Origin: Rhizobium sp. C4
Lineage (GTDB): Bacteria > Pseudomonadota > Alphaproteobacteria > Rhizobiales > Rhizobiaceae
DNA length: 39,428 bases
Direction of reading: 5' to 3'
NCBI RefSeq assembly: GCF_021026315.1
Contig: NZ_JAJNCX010000020.1
Span: forward strand, 1-39,428
Below, in pieces: positions 32,159 through 39,428 of this stretch (position 1 is its first letter; the number at the start of each line of letters is the position of its first letter). The notes under the pieces were generated by a model. It had not been told where the DNA came from, did no database searches, and worked only from the letters and a program-made list of their open reading frames with translations. A program made the position numbers and the translations under genes.

Positions 32159-33931
32159 TTATCCGCCATGCGCGGCCGGCGGGTGATCGGCCTTCTTGGG
32201 TTCGTCGGCCGGATGTTCGCCGTCACTCTTGGCGGGCGCATGATCATCAACCTTCACCGCATCCACGGTCGGACCGTCATGGGCGGAGGGCTCTTCTGCC
32301 GGCGGCTTTTCATGTGTGGTCGCACTGTCAACGCTCGGCTCTGCGGCATGCTCCGCGCCTGCAGCGTGGTCAACGCCCTCAGTCTTCGGCTTGTCCACGC
32401 CTTCCGCTGGCGCTGCGCCATGGTCGGCGGCGGCACCGTGATCTGCAGGAGCGGCATGGGCTTCGCCTTTCGGCTTGGCAGCTTCCGCACCGTGCTCGGC
32501 CGATGAAGGGGCATCGCCATGCGCGGCAGGCTTTTCCTCGCCATGCGCTGCGGGCTTGACCGAGGCATCATGACCGGCCTCATCCTTCACGACCTTCTTG
32601 CCGCTGGCGATGGCCGGGCCGCCGGAATGCTCGATCGTATCCTTCGGCTTGTCGCCGCCAAGCCCGACCATGCCAAGCATCTTCGACATGAAGCCGCCGC
32701 TCTTTTCTTCAGGCTTTGCCGCAGCTTCATGCGAAGGCTTGGCGCCTTCTGTCTTGGCCGAATCGGGTTTGGCCTTCTCGGGTTTGCTTTCGGACTTCGC
32801 AGCAGGCTTGGACTCGTGCTTCGTTTCTGGCTTGTCTCCGGCCTTGGGCTCAGCCTTAGCATCGCCCTTGGTCTCTCCCTTGGCGTCGTGGCCGACAATC
32901 GGGGTGACCTTGGCGGGCGCGTGTTCCGCTCCATCATGCTCGGCAGGCGCAGCATGCTCGCCGGCACCGCCTTCCTCGGCAGGAGCCGCGTGTTCGCCGC
33001 CCGCCTCCGAGGCGCCATGCTCGCCCTCGGCCTCCTCCTTGCCACCAAGACCCACCATGCCCAGCATCTTGCCGAACATGCCGGGCTCCTTGACCTCATG
33101 TTCCTTCTTCGCCTCTTCCTCGGCGGCGGCAGCCTCTTCGGCCTTGTCGAAAGCCGCCTTCTGCATCTTGCCGAAAATGTCATTCGGGAAGACGACTTCG
33201 GGCTTTTCTTCCTTCTTCGGCTCTTCCTTCTTTGCCGCCTCGTGACCGCCGCCCTCGCCTTCCTTGGCCGCGGCCTCGTGGCCTTCGCCTTCCTTCTTCT
33301 TTTCCTTCTTTTCCGGCTTCTTCTCGTGCTTGGTTTCTTTCTTCTTCTCGCCCTTCTTGTCGCCGGCCTCTTCCTTGCCGGCCGGCGGGGCGCAGTCGGC
33401 AATGTCCGTCATCTTTGCGAGAAGCTCCTCCGCCTCCGCCGATGTCATGGTGGCTTCCTCGCCATAGAACATGCCGGTGCCGCTCGCCGCACCCTGGTAA
33501 TACTGGATGGTATAGGTGTCGGTGATGCCGGGAACCTTCGCCGCATCCTTGACGACGATCACCTCCGCCCCGATCGCGCGGCCGCGCATCTGGGCGCGCT
33601 TGTCGGGACCCGCCTGATCGAGCACGGCAATTTCAATGAGATCGGCAGGGAGCGTCTCCTGCACCTTCTTGGCGACACGCAGCGCGGTCTTGACGCGCGT
33701 CATGCCGTCGGTGCCGGGCGGCACGCGGACAAATTTGCGCAGCCACGGCGCGCGGTCCTTGCGCATGTCGGCAACACGGATCACGTCGGTGCATTCCACA
33801 CCGCCGAGTTCCTTGGCCGAGGGTCCGAGGATCCTGTCCTTCCCGATGAAGAACGCGGTCGCACCCGAGGCCCCGGTGAGGACGACCACACCGGACGCGA
33901 TGATGACCACCTTCTTCGGAAGCTTGACCAA
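32159..33931 (-). CDS. large disordered Ala/Lys/Glu/His-rich protein with KMLGMVGLGG repeats
   Basis: This 590-residue protein has one TM or signal helix at about residues 8-29, a globular part at about 35-180 with two cysteines (C47, C180), and then a very long disordered tail of charged Lys/Glu and Ala/His/Gly stretches. Three short hydrophobic motifs are embedded in it: DIFGKMQKA (251-259), MFGKMLGMVGLGG (285-297), and FMSKMLGMVGLGG (414-426). An in-frame TGA lies just before TTG 33931, so the start is TTG (AGG five bases away) or later. I do not recognise the family. The His-rich tail could bind metals or act as a spacer in the periplasm; this is speculation. Confidence 0.72.
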   Translation of the reverse strand: MVKLPKKVVIIASGVVVLTGASGATAFFIGKDRILGPSAKELGGVECTDVIRVADMRKDRAPWLRKFVRVPPGTDGMTRVKTALRVAKKVQETLPADLIEIAVLDQAGPDKRAQMRGRAIGAEVIVVKDAAKVPGITDTYTIQYYQGAASGTGMFYGEEATMTSAEAEELLAKMTDIADCAPPAGKEEAGDKKGEKKKETKHEKKPEKKEKKKEGEGHEAAAKEGEGGGHEAAKKEEPKKEEKPEVVFPNDIFGKMQKAAFDKAEEAAAAEEEAKKEHEVKEPGMFGKMLGMVGLGGKEEAEGEHGASEAGGEHAAPAEEGGAGEHAAPAEHDGAEHAPAKVTPIVGHDAKGETKGDAKAEPKAGDKPETKHESKPAAKSESKPEKAKPDSAKTEGAKPSHEAAAKPEEKSGGFMSKMLGMVGLGGDKPKDTIEHSGGPAIASGKKVVKDEAGHDASVKPAAHGEEKPAAHGDAPSSAEHGAEAAKPKGEAHAAPADHGAAADHGAAPAEGVDKPKTEGVDHAAGAEHAAEPSVDSATTHEKPPAEEPSAHDGPTVDAVKVDDHAPAKSDGEHPADEPKKADHPPAAHGG

Positions 33932-34124
33932 TCAGACCTACATTTGCCGTTCAACGAGATACAAATCCGGCTTTTCAGCCGCTTGCACTATCGCAGGCCG
34001 GTATTTCGGAATGCTTAACCAAACTGGCGGTATTCGATGAGCCTGCGGAACCTTTGGAACAGGCCCCCGCGCGGGGAGAAAAACCTTGGCTTCTCCCGTC
34101 TGCTTTAGTATTGAGAGTGCCGAT

Positions 34125-34201
34125 GGTCCCGTAGCTCAGCAGGATAGAGCGACAGATTCCTAATCTGTAGGCCACGCGTTCGAATCGCGTCGGGATCACC
34201 A
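34125..34201 (+). tRNA. tRNA-Arg (anticodon CCT)
   Basis: A complete cloverleaf is visible. The acceptor pairs GGTCCCG with CGGGATC, the D-stem region contains AGCTCAG...GAGC, the anticodon stem ACAGA/TCTGT frames loop TTCCTAA with anticodon CCT, the T arm is GCG-TTCGAAT-CGC, and the discriminator A and CCA are encoded. It reads AGG codons. No integrase lies next to it. Confidence 0.96.
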
Positions 34202-34228
34202 TCCTTTCCCCGGCCATTACGAGACCTC

Positions 34229-35023
34229 ATGTTCTTTGTCATTTCCAAGCTTGTCGGTTTCGCCACCACGCCCTCGACGGCCATCTTTCTGCTTGGGCTG
34301 CTCGGCGTCGTGCTTCTGGTCTTTCGCAGGCGCCGGAGCGGGATCGCGCTTTGCGTGACGTCGATTGTCCTGACGCTCGCCCTCGGGCTGACGCCGCTGG
34401 CCAATGTGCCGCAGGCGATCCTGGAGGATCGCTTCCCGCAGCCCGTGATCACCGAACCGCCAACCGGCGTGATCATGCTGGGCGGGCCGGTGGATGTCGA
34501 TCTTTCGCCGGCGCGAAAGACGATCACGGTCAACGATGCCGCAGAGCGCGTGACGGAGACCGCCGTGCTGGCCGTCCGCTACCCTGAGGCGCGCATCTTT
34601 CTTTCGGGTGGCTCCGGCCATTTCGGCGACCCCGGCGAAAACACCGAATCGGCCCTGACGAAGAAGCTTCTGGTGCAACTCGGCATTCCGGCGGACCGCA
34701 TCGAGATGGAAGAGAAGTCCCGCACCACGGCCGAAAATGCCCGCTTCAGCCTTGAAACGCTGAAGCCGAAGCCCGGCGAGCGCTGGCTGCTGGTGACGTC
34801 GGCGAGCCACATGCCACGCTCCGTCGGGGCCTACCGCGCGGTCGGCTTCGATGTGATCCCCTATCCGGTCGACTACCGGACCTATGGGATGGGAAGGCTG
34901 ATGATCTTCCCCGAAAGCGTCGCGGACGGCCTTCAACTGGTCGATGTGGCCGCACACGAATGGATCGGCCTCGTCGGCTACTGGCTGACAGGCAAGTCGA
35001 ATTCGCTCTTCCCGGCTCCCTGA
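34229..35023 (+). CDS. YdcF/ElyC-like membrane protein (DUF218)
   Basis: This 264-residue protein has two N-terminal membrane helices at about residues 12-33 and 37-55. A Rossmann-like DUF218 domain follows with GVIMLGGPVD, ARIFLSGGSG, EKSRTTAENARFS and LLVTSASHMPRSVGAYRAVG. The family includes E. coli ElyC, which influences envelope biogenesis. Its exact enzymatic role is unclear. ATG 34229 is 27 bases after the tRNA. It is transcribed towards hemA with a 296-base gap. Confidence 0.85.
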   Translation: MFFVISKLVGFATTPSTAIFLLGLLGVVLLVFRRRRSGIALCVTSIVLTLALGLTPLANVPQAILEDRFPQPVITEPPTGVIMLGGPVDVDLSPARKTITVNDAAERVTETAVLAVRYPEARIFLSGGSGHFGDPGENTESALTKKLLVQLGIPADRIEMEEKSRTTAENARFSLETLKPKPGERWLLVTSASHMPRSVGAYRAVGFDVIPYPVDYRTYGMGRLMIFPESVADGLQLVDVAAHEWIGLVGYWLTGKSNSLFPAP

Positions 35024-35055
35024 AACCCGGGGGTGGATGGTAAACAATCCTTAAA

Positions 35056-35082
35056 CCTTCGCGGCAAATGATCGCCGCAAGG
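35056..35082. other. hairpin after the YdcF-like gene
   Basis: CCTT/AAGG and GCGGC/GCCGC (35056-35065 and 35074-35082), with a single bulged C, form a GC-rich hairpin 33 bases after the stop of the upstream gene. There is no T-run; it may be a processing or attenuation element. Confidence 0.35.
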
Positions 35083-35131
35083 GACCGACGCGGGACGTCA
35101 CTTCTGACAATTTCGGCGAATCGACGGCCTG

Positions 35132-35145
35132 TTGACATACATCAA
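35132..35145. promoter_or_regulatory. FNR/FixK-type anaerobox upstream of hemA
   Basis: TTGACATACATCAA matches the TTGAT-N4-ATCAA consensus with one change in the left half site. It lies 174 bases before the hemA ATG and also contains a sigma70-like TTGACA. In several rhizobia hemA is induced at low oxygen by FNR/FixK proteins through such boxes. The remaining 35146-35319 stretch holds the leader and shows no gene. Confidence 0.55.
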
Positions 35146-35319
35146 TTGGATGAGCGTTTCCCGATGCTAGCAAGGTTGATGAGGGGCGCGGACTGATCGC
35201 CGGCACCCCACAAAAACGTGATGCGCGAATTGCCGCAGTTTAGAAGGAATCTAACTGTCGGGGCTTGACGGGGATCGCGTGAAACCTGAAAACGCCATGG
35301 CAGGGTTGTGGAGACGAGA

Positions 35320-36534
35320 ATGGATTTCGAGGCCTTTTTCAAGAACGAGCTGGACGGTTTGCACCAGGAAGGCCGATACCGCGTTTTCGCCGATCTCGAG
35401 CGTCAGCGTGGCAATTTTCCCAAAGCGATCCGCCACACTGAAAACGGCCCGCAGGAAGTGACCGTCTGGTGTTCCAACGACTATCTCGGCATGGGCCAGA
35501 ACGAAGCCGTCATGGACGCGATGAAGCAGGCCATCGACGAATGCGGCACCGGCGCCGGCGGCACCCGCAACATTTCCGGCACCAACCATTACCACGTCCT
35601 GCTGGAGCGCGAGCTCGCAGACCTGCATGGCAAGGAAGCCGCCCTTCTCTTCAATTCCGGCTACATGTCCAACTGGGCTTCGCTCGGCACGCTCGGCGCG
35701 AAGATCCCCGGCCTGATCATCTTCTCCGACTCCGGCAACCACGCCTCCATGATCGAAGGCATCCGCCATTCGAAATGCGAGCGCGTGATCTGGAAGCATA
35801 ACGACCTGAAGGATCTGGAAGCCAAGCTCCGCGCCGCCGACCCGGCAGCGCCGAAGCTCATCGCCTTCGAATCCGTCTACTCGATGGATGGCGACATTGC
35901 CCCGATCAAGGACATCTGTGACATCGCCGACAAATATGGCGCAATGACCTATCTCGACGAAGTTCACGCCGTTGGCCTCTATGGCCCGCGCGGCGGCGGC
36001 ATTGCCGAACGCGAAGGCGTGATGCATCGCGTCACCGTCATCGAAGGCACGCTCGGCAAGGCCTTCGGCGTCATGGGTGGCTATATCACCGGCTCGGAAG
36101 CGCTGATCGACTTCGTCCGCTCCTTTGCCTCCGGCTTCATCTTCACGACCTCGCTGCCGCCGGCGATTGCCGCAGGCGCGCTCGCCTCGATCAAGCATCT
36201 GAAGGCAAGCAGCCAAGAACGGCTCTGTCATCAGGAGCGTGTGCGCACGCTCCGCAACATGCTCAACGCCGCCGGCATCCCGCATATGCCTAACCCGAGC
36301 CATATCGTGCCGGTTCTGGTGGGCGATGCCGCCAAGTGCAAGTGGATCTCCGATCTGCTGCTCGACAATTACGGCATCTATGTTCAGCCGATCAACTATC
36401 CGACCGTGCCGAAGAAGACCGAGCGCCTGCGCATCACGCCGAGCCCGTTCCACACGGATGACGACCTGCGCCACCTCGTCGGCGCGCTGCACAGCCTGTG
36501 GTCGCGCTGCGCGCTGGCACGGGCTGTCGCCTGA
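35320..36534 (+). CDS. hemA: 5-aminolevulinate synthase
   Basis: ALA synthase condenses glycine and succinyl-CoA to 5-aminolevulinate, the first committed step of haem synthesis in alphaproteobacteria. It is a PLP enzyme of 404 residues, typical length. The PLP lysine is K247 in [14 protein letters not shown] and the cofactor Asp is D213 in [21 protein letters not shown] and SYDPx-like family blocks are preserved. ATG 35320 has GGAG six bases before it; a GTG four codons upstream is also open. An anaerobox upstream suggests low-oxygen induction, and a terminator follows. Confidence 0.96.
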   Translation: MDFEAFFKNELDGLHQEGRYRVFADLERQRGNFPKAIRHTENGPQEVTVWCSNDYLGMGQNEAVMDAMKQAIDECGTGAGGTRNISGTNHYHVLLERELADLHGKEAALLFNSGYMSNWASLGTLGAKIPGLIIFSDSGNHASMIEGIRHSKCERVIWKHNDLKDLEAKLRAADPAAPKLIAFESVYSMDGDIAPIKDICDIADKYGAMTYLDEVHAVGLYGPRGGGIAEREGVMHRVTVIEGTLGKAFGVMGGYITGSEALIDFVRSFASGFIFTTSLPPAIAAGALASIKHLKASSQERLCHQERVRTLRNMLNAAGIPHMPNPSHIVPVLVGDAAKCKWISDLLLDNYGIYVQPINYPTVPKKTERLRITPSPFHTDDDLRHLVGALHSLWSRCALARAVA

Positions 36535-36565
36535 TCACAAAACTGGTTCGACAGAACACCCTTCG

Positions 36566-36605
36566 CCGCCTCGGTTCCATTAAGGATCCGGGGCGGTTTT
36601 CGTTG
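36566..36605 (+). terminator. rho-independent terminator after hemA
   Basis: CCGCCTCGG (36566-36574) pairs with CCGGGGCGG (36588-36596) with one wobble pair, and an inner TCC/GGA extension closes a short loop. The TTTTCGTTG tail follows. It lies 31 bases after the hemA stop. Confidence 0.8.
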
Positions 36606-36636
36606 CGGGGAATGCATCCCTGATCTAATCCAGAAG

Positions 36637-37014
36637 TTGCAGACGAAACGAGGCGGCAGGCTTTTGGAAGATCGGTCGCAAACAATACGATTGAAGCGGT
36701 GGGAAACTCTGAAAAACGTTCTGATTCATATATGTCTCTGGCTGGCTCTCGCGGCAATCGCGTATGGCGTGGTCGAAAAGGACAACACTGTCGCCTGCGT
36801 CATTTTCCTGATTGGCATGTTGCTCTTCACGCCGGTGATTTTCCCTTTCGTGCTTGTGGTGATTGGTCTGATATGGGTGGGCATCCTGTTCCTCATGCAG
36901 AGATTTGAAACGGTCGGCCAGATCAATTTCCGGGCTCACGCCCCCATCTTCGTCTTCGGAGGCTTGGCATGCCTGTTCATCGTCGCTCGTTCCGCAGGCC
37001 CCTGCACCCTTTGA
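36637..37014 (+). CDS. small membrane protein, start uncertain
   Basis: Up to 125 residues with about three hydrophobic segments (VLIHICLWLALAAIAYGVV, TVACVIFLIGMLLF, and PFVLVVIGLIWVGILFL) and a tail with PIFVFGGLACLFIVA. No ATG or GTG precedes the first helix; TTG at 36637, 36664 or 36690 are possible starts, none with a clear Shine-Dalgarno. The membrane character supports a true gene. No family is recognised. Confidence 0.45.
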   Translation: MQTKRGGRLLEDRSQTIRLKRWETLKNVLIHICLWLALAAIAYGVVEKDNTVACVIFLIGMLLFTPVIFPFVLVVIGLIWVGILFLMQRFETVGQINFRAHAPIFVFGGLACLFIVARSAGPCTL

Positions 37015-37063
37015 GCCATCCACCCGCGCATCAATATTTCTGAATTGAAAGGAGCATGGCGAC

Positions 37064-38224
37064 ATGCTCCGTCTTCCTTTTCGCGAACGAATTCTGGAAT
37101 CACCCATGTCCATGCAAGACCGCCTCGACCGCGTCATCGACACCGCCGTTGCCCGCAAGACCATTGTCGGCTGCGTCGTCATCGTCCGCAAGAACGGCAA
37201 GGAAATCTATAGCCGCGCCGCAGGCTATGCCGACCGCGAGGCGGAGAGGCGCACGCGCGAAGACACGATCTTCCGTTTCGCCTCCGTGACGAAGCCCTTC
37301 GTGGCCGCAGCGACGCTCGCAATGATCGATCAGGGCAAGCTCGGCCTTGATGACCGCGCCGTCGATCACCTGCCCTGGTTCCACCCGAAGGGGCCGAATG
37401 GCGAGCAAGCCCAAATCACCATCCGCCACTTGCTGACGCATACATCCGGCCTCACCTATGACCCGACACTGGAAGAGCGCGCTCCGGAAAGCCGGGTCAC
37501 GATCGGCATTCTCGACACCGACCGCGACGCCGAGACCAATTTCCGCCCGCTGAACAATATCCCGCTCGCCTTCGAGCCCGGCACCGCCTGGGCCTATTCC
37601 GTTGGCCTCGACATTCTGGGTGCGCTGATCGCGCGCGTTCATGGCGGCACGCTGGAAGAGGTGGTGAACCACTATGTCACAGGCCCGCTCGGCCTGAAGG
37701 ACAGCAGCTTCCACGTGACCGACCGCGAACGGCTGGCCGCCGCCTATGCCGATGGCGCGAAAGGCGCGATCCGCATGCCGAACCCCTACTACCCGCCCCG
37801 CGAATCCGGCTGGACAGCCGGCTTCTCTCCCGACCGCATCTTCAACGAAAAAGCCTTCCAGTCCGGCGGCGCGGGCATGGCAGGCACGGCGCAAGAGGTC
37901 ATGACGCTGCTGGACACGCTCGCCCGCGGCGGCGGCAAAGTTCTGAGTCCCAAGCTCGCAGAAGCCGGCTTCTCCAACCAGGTCGGCGACATCACCTGCG
38001 AACCGGGAATGCGCTTCGGCTTCTTCGGCTCTGTCTGCGAAGATCCGGGCATGGCGCTCGCCACCATGGCCAAGGGCGCCGTGCAATGGGGCGGCGTCTA
38101 CGGCAACACCTGGCTGGTCGATCTCGACGCGGGGATCACGATGGTGTCGCTGAGCAACACCGCGCTGGAGGGTTGCATGGGGGCGTTTCCGGACAATCTG
38201 CGCCGGGCGGTATACGGCGTCTGA
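37064..38224 (+). CDS. serine hydrolase of the beta-lactamase / family VIII esterase type
   Basis: This 386-residue cytoplasmic or secreted-looking protein has a beta-lactamase-like fold. The SxxK nucleophile motif is S74-V-T-K77 in FASVTKPF, and HLLTHTSGLTY is the usual following block. The second motif is Y178-S-V rather than YxN, as in some esterases. ATG 37064 is 9 bases after AAAGGAG; ATG 37106 (MSMQDRL) begins the conserved domain and is also possible. No signal peptide is evident. The substrate is not known; esterase or peptidase is more likely than antibiotic resistance. Confidence 0.85.
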   Translation: MLRLPFRERILESPMSMQDRLDRVIDTAVARKTIVGCVVIVRKNGKEIYSRAAGYADREAERRTREDTIFRFASVTKPFVAAATLAMIDQGKLGLDDRAVDHLPWFHPKGPNGEQAQITIRHLLTHTSGLTYDPTLEERAPESRVTIGILDTDRDAETNFRPLNNIPLAFEPGTAWAYSVGLDILGALIARVHGGTLEEVVNHYVTGPLGLKDSSFHVTDRERLAAAYADGAKGAIRMPNPYYPPRESGWTAGFSPDRIFNEKAFQSGGAGMAGTAQEVMTLLDTLARGGGKVLSPKLAEAGFSNQVGDITCEPGMRFGFFGSVCEDPGMALATMAKGAVQWGGVYGNTWLVDLDAGITMVSLSNTALEGCMGAFPDNLRRAVYGV

Positions 38225-38275
38225 GGCAACGCCAGACGCCTCCCATCCGCGCGACCGACATACCGCGACGGACCA

Positions 38276-38839
38276 TCAGGGGGCCTTGCCCAGCCCCCAG
38301 CGGCTCCAGATCAGCAGGAGCCCGCCGACGGCGACCGCAAACACCAGGCCGATGATCAGGTGGACATGCAGATGCAGCCGGCCGAGCACGGCCTCGATCG
38401 CATTGCTGAACAGATAGCCGGCGGCGGAAATCATAACGCCCCACACAACTGCCGCGACCGCATTCAGCACCGCGAACCTGCGGGCGGACACGGAAGATAG
38501 ACCGATGATGACCGGACTGACGGTGCGCATCCCATAAATGAAGCGGAAAGCCAGGATGAACCCGGTCGGATAGCGCTCCAGCAGCGCCTTGCCCCGTGCA
38601 GCAACGGCATGGGACGTGAGCCTCTGCACAAACCCCAGCGAACTCGCCCGGCGACCTAAGAAAAAGAAGATCTGATCCGACACGAACGACCCGATCGCCG
38701 CCGCTGCGGCGACACCCCAGAAAGGCAGAAGATGCCGATGCGCCGAAACACCCCCCAAAAACACCACCGTCTCCCCCTCGATCCCGGACCCGATCAGAAT
38801 GGCGAGGAGGCCGTATTTGGCGATGAGGGTTTCGAGCAA
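38276..38839 (-). CDS. DedA-family membrane protein
   Basis: This 187-residue inner-membrane protein of the DedA/SNARE-associated family has several helices. The family block FRFIYGMRTVSPVIIGL, with the conserved Arg, is at about residues 98-114, preceded by a GIEGETVVFLGG segment near residue 20 with the conserved Glu. Family members flip or scramble lipids such as undecaprenyl phosphate or influence membrane potential. ATG 38839 starts within the usual distance of the first helix. It is the last minus-strand gene before the AT-richer right edge. Confidence 0.88.
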   Translation of the reverse strand: MLETLIAKYGLLAILIGSGIEGETVVFLGGVSAHRHLLPFWGVAAAAAIGSFVSDQIFFFLGRRASSLGFVQRLTSHAVAARGKALLERYPTGFILAFRFIYGMRTVSPVIIGLSSVSARRFAVLNAVAAVVWGVMISAAGYLFSNAIEAVLGRLHLHVHLIIGLVFAVAVGGLLLIWSRWGLGKAP

Positions 38840-39032
38840 ACGGGGGGCTTTCGTGTGAGGGAGGGAGTTGGAGGCGGCGGTTTAACGCGCGGGGGATCGT
38901 TGCGTTCCGGGGGGGGGTGCGTCTCAACCACTCTAAATTAAGGGTCCAAGAAGCTGATGTTTGCACTCTTTTTCTGTCCTAACCATTAACGTCGTAGCAT
39001 GAAGCACTCACACCGCAGACGGGGGGGGCGCA
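38840..39032. other. gene-poor stretch with G-runs
   Basis: This holds the upstream region of the DedA gene and the change to AT-richer DNA. Two long G tracts occur, near 38910-38918 and 39021-39028. No coding sequence is supported here. Confidence 0.4.
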
Positions 39033-39161
39033 ATGGAATTTAAGGGCGAGTGCTGTATCCCTGCTAGACCTGATGTCATCAACGGCCATATCCTAGTGGA
39101 GACATTTCCGGGAAAAACTGAAGACAACCCGTCCTGGTTGAATATGATGGACAATGTATGA
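39033..39161 (+). CDS. short open reading frame in accessory DNA
   Basis: A 42-codon frame (ATG 39033 to TGA 39161) encodes a protein beginning MEFKGECC and ending SWLNMMDNV, with a G-rich stretch before the ATG that could act as a ribosome-binding site. No family is recognised, and the length is short enough for chance. It is listed because it precedes the interrupted gene in the same direction and has neither the base composition nor the order of the core genes. Confidence 0.3.
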   Translation: MEFKGECCIPARPDVINGHILVETFPGKTEDNPSWLNMMDNV

Positions 39162-39223
39162 ATTGCTTTTTTATGAAGCCATCTTATTCATAGGTCCATA
39201 CAACGCTGAGATAGAGAGCCTTA

Positions 39224-39306
39224 ATGTCAGTCATATCAGGTGCAGGCGCAGCGGTCGCGTCAGGAGCCGGCTACCAAGCAAGAGTTGCAGCATATTTTGT
39301 AGCATC
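39224..39306 (+). pseudogene. start of a gene interrupted by an IS3-family element
   Basis: ATG 39224, with AGAGAG a few bases upstream, opens a frame encoding MSVISGAGAAVASGAGYQ and then ARVAAYFVAS. The likely left end of an insertion sequence begins at 39307, so about 28 native residues remain before element sequence is read to a TAG at 39341. A Gly-Ala-rich start followed by GYQxRVAAY resembles the N-terminus of ATPase or nuclease proteins such as DUF4297/Cap4-type defence proteins. This is a weak similarity judged by eye; the rest of the gene lies beyond the window if it survives. Confidence 0.5.
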
Positions 39307-39428
39307 TGACCTGCCACTGAGAATTTCCTCCAAAATTGATTAGAGTTCGGCCCATTGAGGACGGACTTATGAAGAAGCAGAGATTTACAGAAGAGCAGAT
39401 TATTGGGGTGCTGCGCGAGCAGGAGGCT
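39307..39428 (+). mobile_element. left end of an IS3-family (IS407-like) insertion sequence
   Basis: The sequence TGACCTGCCACTGAGAATTT at 39307-39326 looks like the terminal repeat of IS407-group elements, which begin TGACCTGCC or similar. The orfA start lies 62 bases inside, as usual. The right end is outside the window, so neither the boundary nor a target duplication can be confirmed. Confidence 0.7.
39369..39428 (+). CDS. IS3-family transposase OrfA, N-terminal fragment
   Basis: ATG 39369 follows GAGGACGG and begins MKKQRFTEEQIIGVLREQ, the typical start of the small helix-turn-helix OrfA protein of IS3/IS407 elements, which together with OrfB makes the transposase through a frameshift. 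Only 20 codons are inside the window. The gene is cut by the window edge, so intactness is unknown. Confidence 0.9.
   Translation, partial: MKKQRFTEEQIIGVLREQEA

Noticed and set aside
32519-34018. 499-codon plus-strand frame
   Set aside because: Antisense to the low-complexity protein; its Leu/Arg-rich composition reflects the complementary strand of Ala/Glu/Lys codons. The minus-strand reading has a membrane helix and structured domain, so it is favoured.
34125-34228. tRNA-Arg as an integration site
   Set aside because: No integrase, no direct repeat of the tRNA 3' end and a normal core gene follows.
1-39428. CRISPR array, prophage or plasmid replication genes
   Set aside because: No regularly spaced repeats, phage structural genes, integrase, or replication initiator were seen.

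Overview
The window looks like chromosomal DNA of an alphaproteobacterium of the Rhizobiaceae (Rhizobium, Agrobacterium, Sinorhizobium and relatives). The evidence is GC-rich coding DNA on both strands, an ALA synthase of the C4 pathway (hemA), a gltX-lysS pair, an emrAB/TetR pump locus arranged as in Sinorhizobium, CUT2 sugar transport with LacI regulators, and the CCCCTC / CATCTCCCC nested palindromes common between rhizobial genes. Species cannot be told from sequence alone.

Layout. 1-336: possible end of a mobile element with 22-bp direct repeats. 337-3143: minus-strand housekeeping genes (two small membrane proteins, a GNAT acetyltransferase, a TerB/DUF533 protein, KDPG aldolase). 3391-6420: an orphan PemK/MazF-like toxin, an overlapping CYTH-CHAD gene pair, and trhO. 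6460-7873: a repeat, a nitroreductase, and a divergent HxlR regulator with two N-terminal cysteines. 7881-10073: a CHASE4-like GGDEF-EAL protein. 10235-18964: a glycoside/sugar locus (GH1 beta-glucosidase, Gfo/Idh/MocA dehydrogenase, TIM-barrel isomerase/epimerase, CUT2 ABC importer, divergent LacI regulator with a pair of operators). 18999-23771: a PPOX flavoprotein and the lacI-xylB-xylA xylose operon with a nested palindrome between xylB and xylA. 23818-28043: a GNAT gene that appears to start at CTG, then the emrAB pump and a divergent TetR regulator with two near-identical operators and face-to-face promoters. 28149-32062: a TerC-family protein, gltX and lysS. 32159-38839: a large disordered His/Ala/Lys/Glu-rich protein, tRNA-Arg(CCT), a YdcF-like protein, hemA with an FNR/FixK-type box, a small membrane protein, a serine hydrolase and a DedA protein. 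38840-39428: AT-richer accessory DNA with a gene start interrupted by an IS3-family element that runs off the window.

How the genes work together. The main theme is plant-derived sugar use. The importer, GH1 enzyme, Gfo/Idh/MocA oxidoreductase and TIM-barrel protein would import and break down an unidentified glycoside. XylB and XylA feed xylose into the pentose phosphate pathway, and Eda handles KDPG. The LacI regulators and the matching palindromes predict substrate-induced control. The emrAB/TetR block is a plant-compound-responsive efflux module by analogy with Sinorhizobium.

No CRISPR array, prophage, integrase or complete defence system is visible. The most promising unknowns are the interrupted gene at the right edge, whose short N-terminus resembles ATPase/nuclease defence proteins; the 590-residue protein with embedded KMLGMVGLGG repeats; and the oxidoreductase/TIM-barrel/GH1 glycoside cluster.
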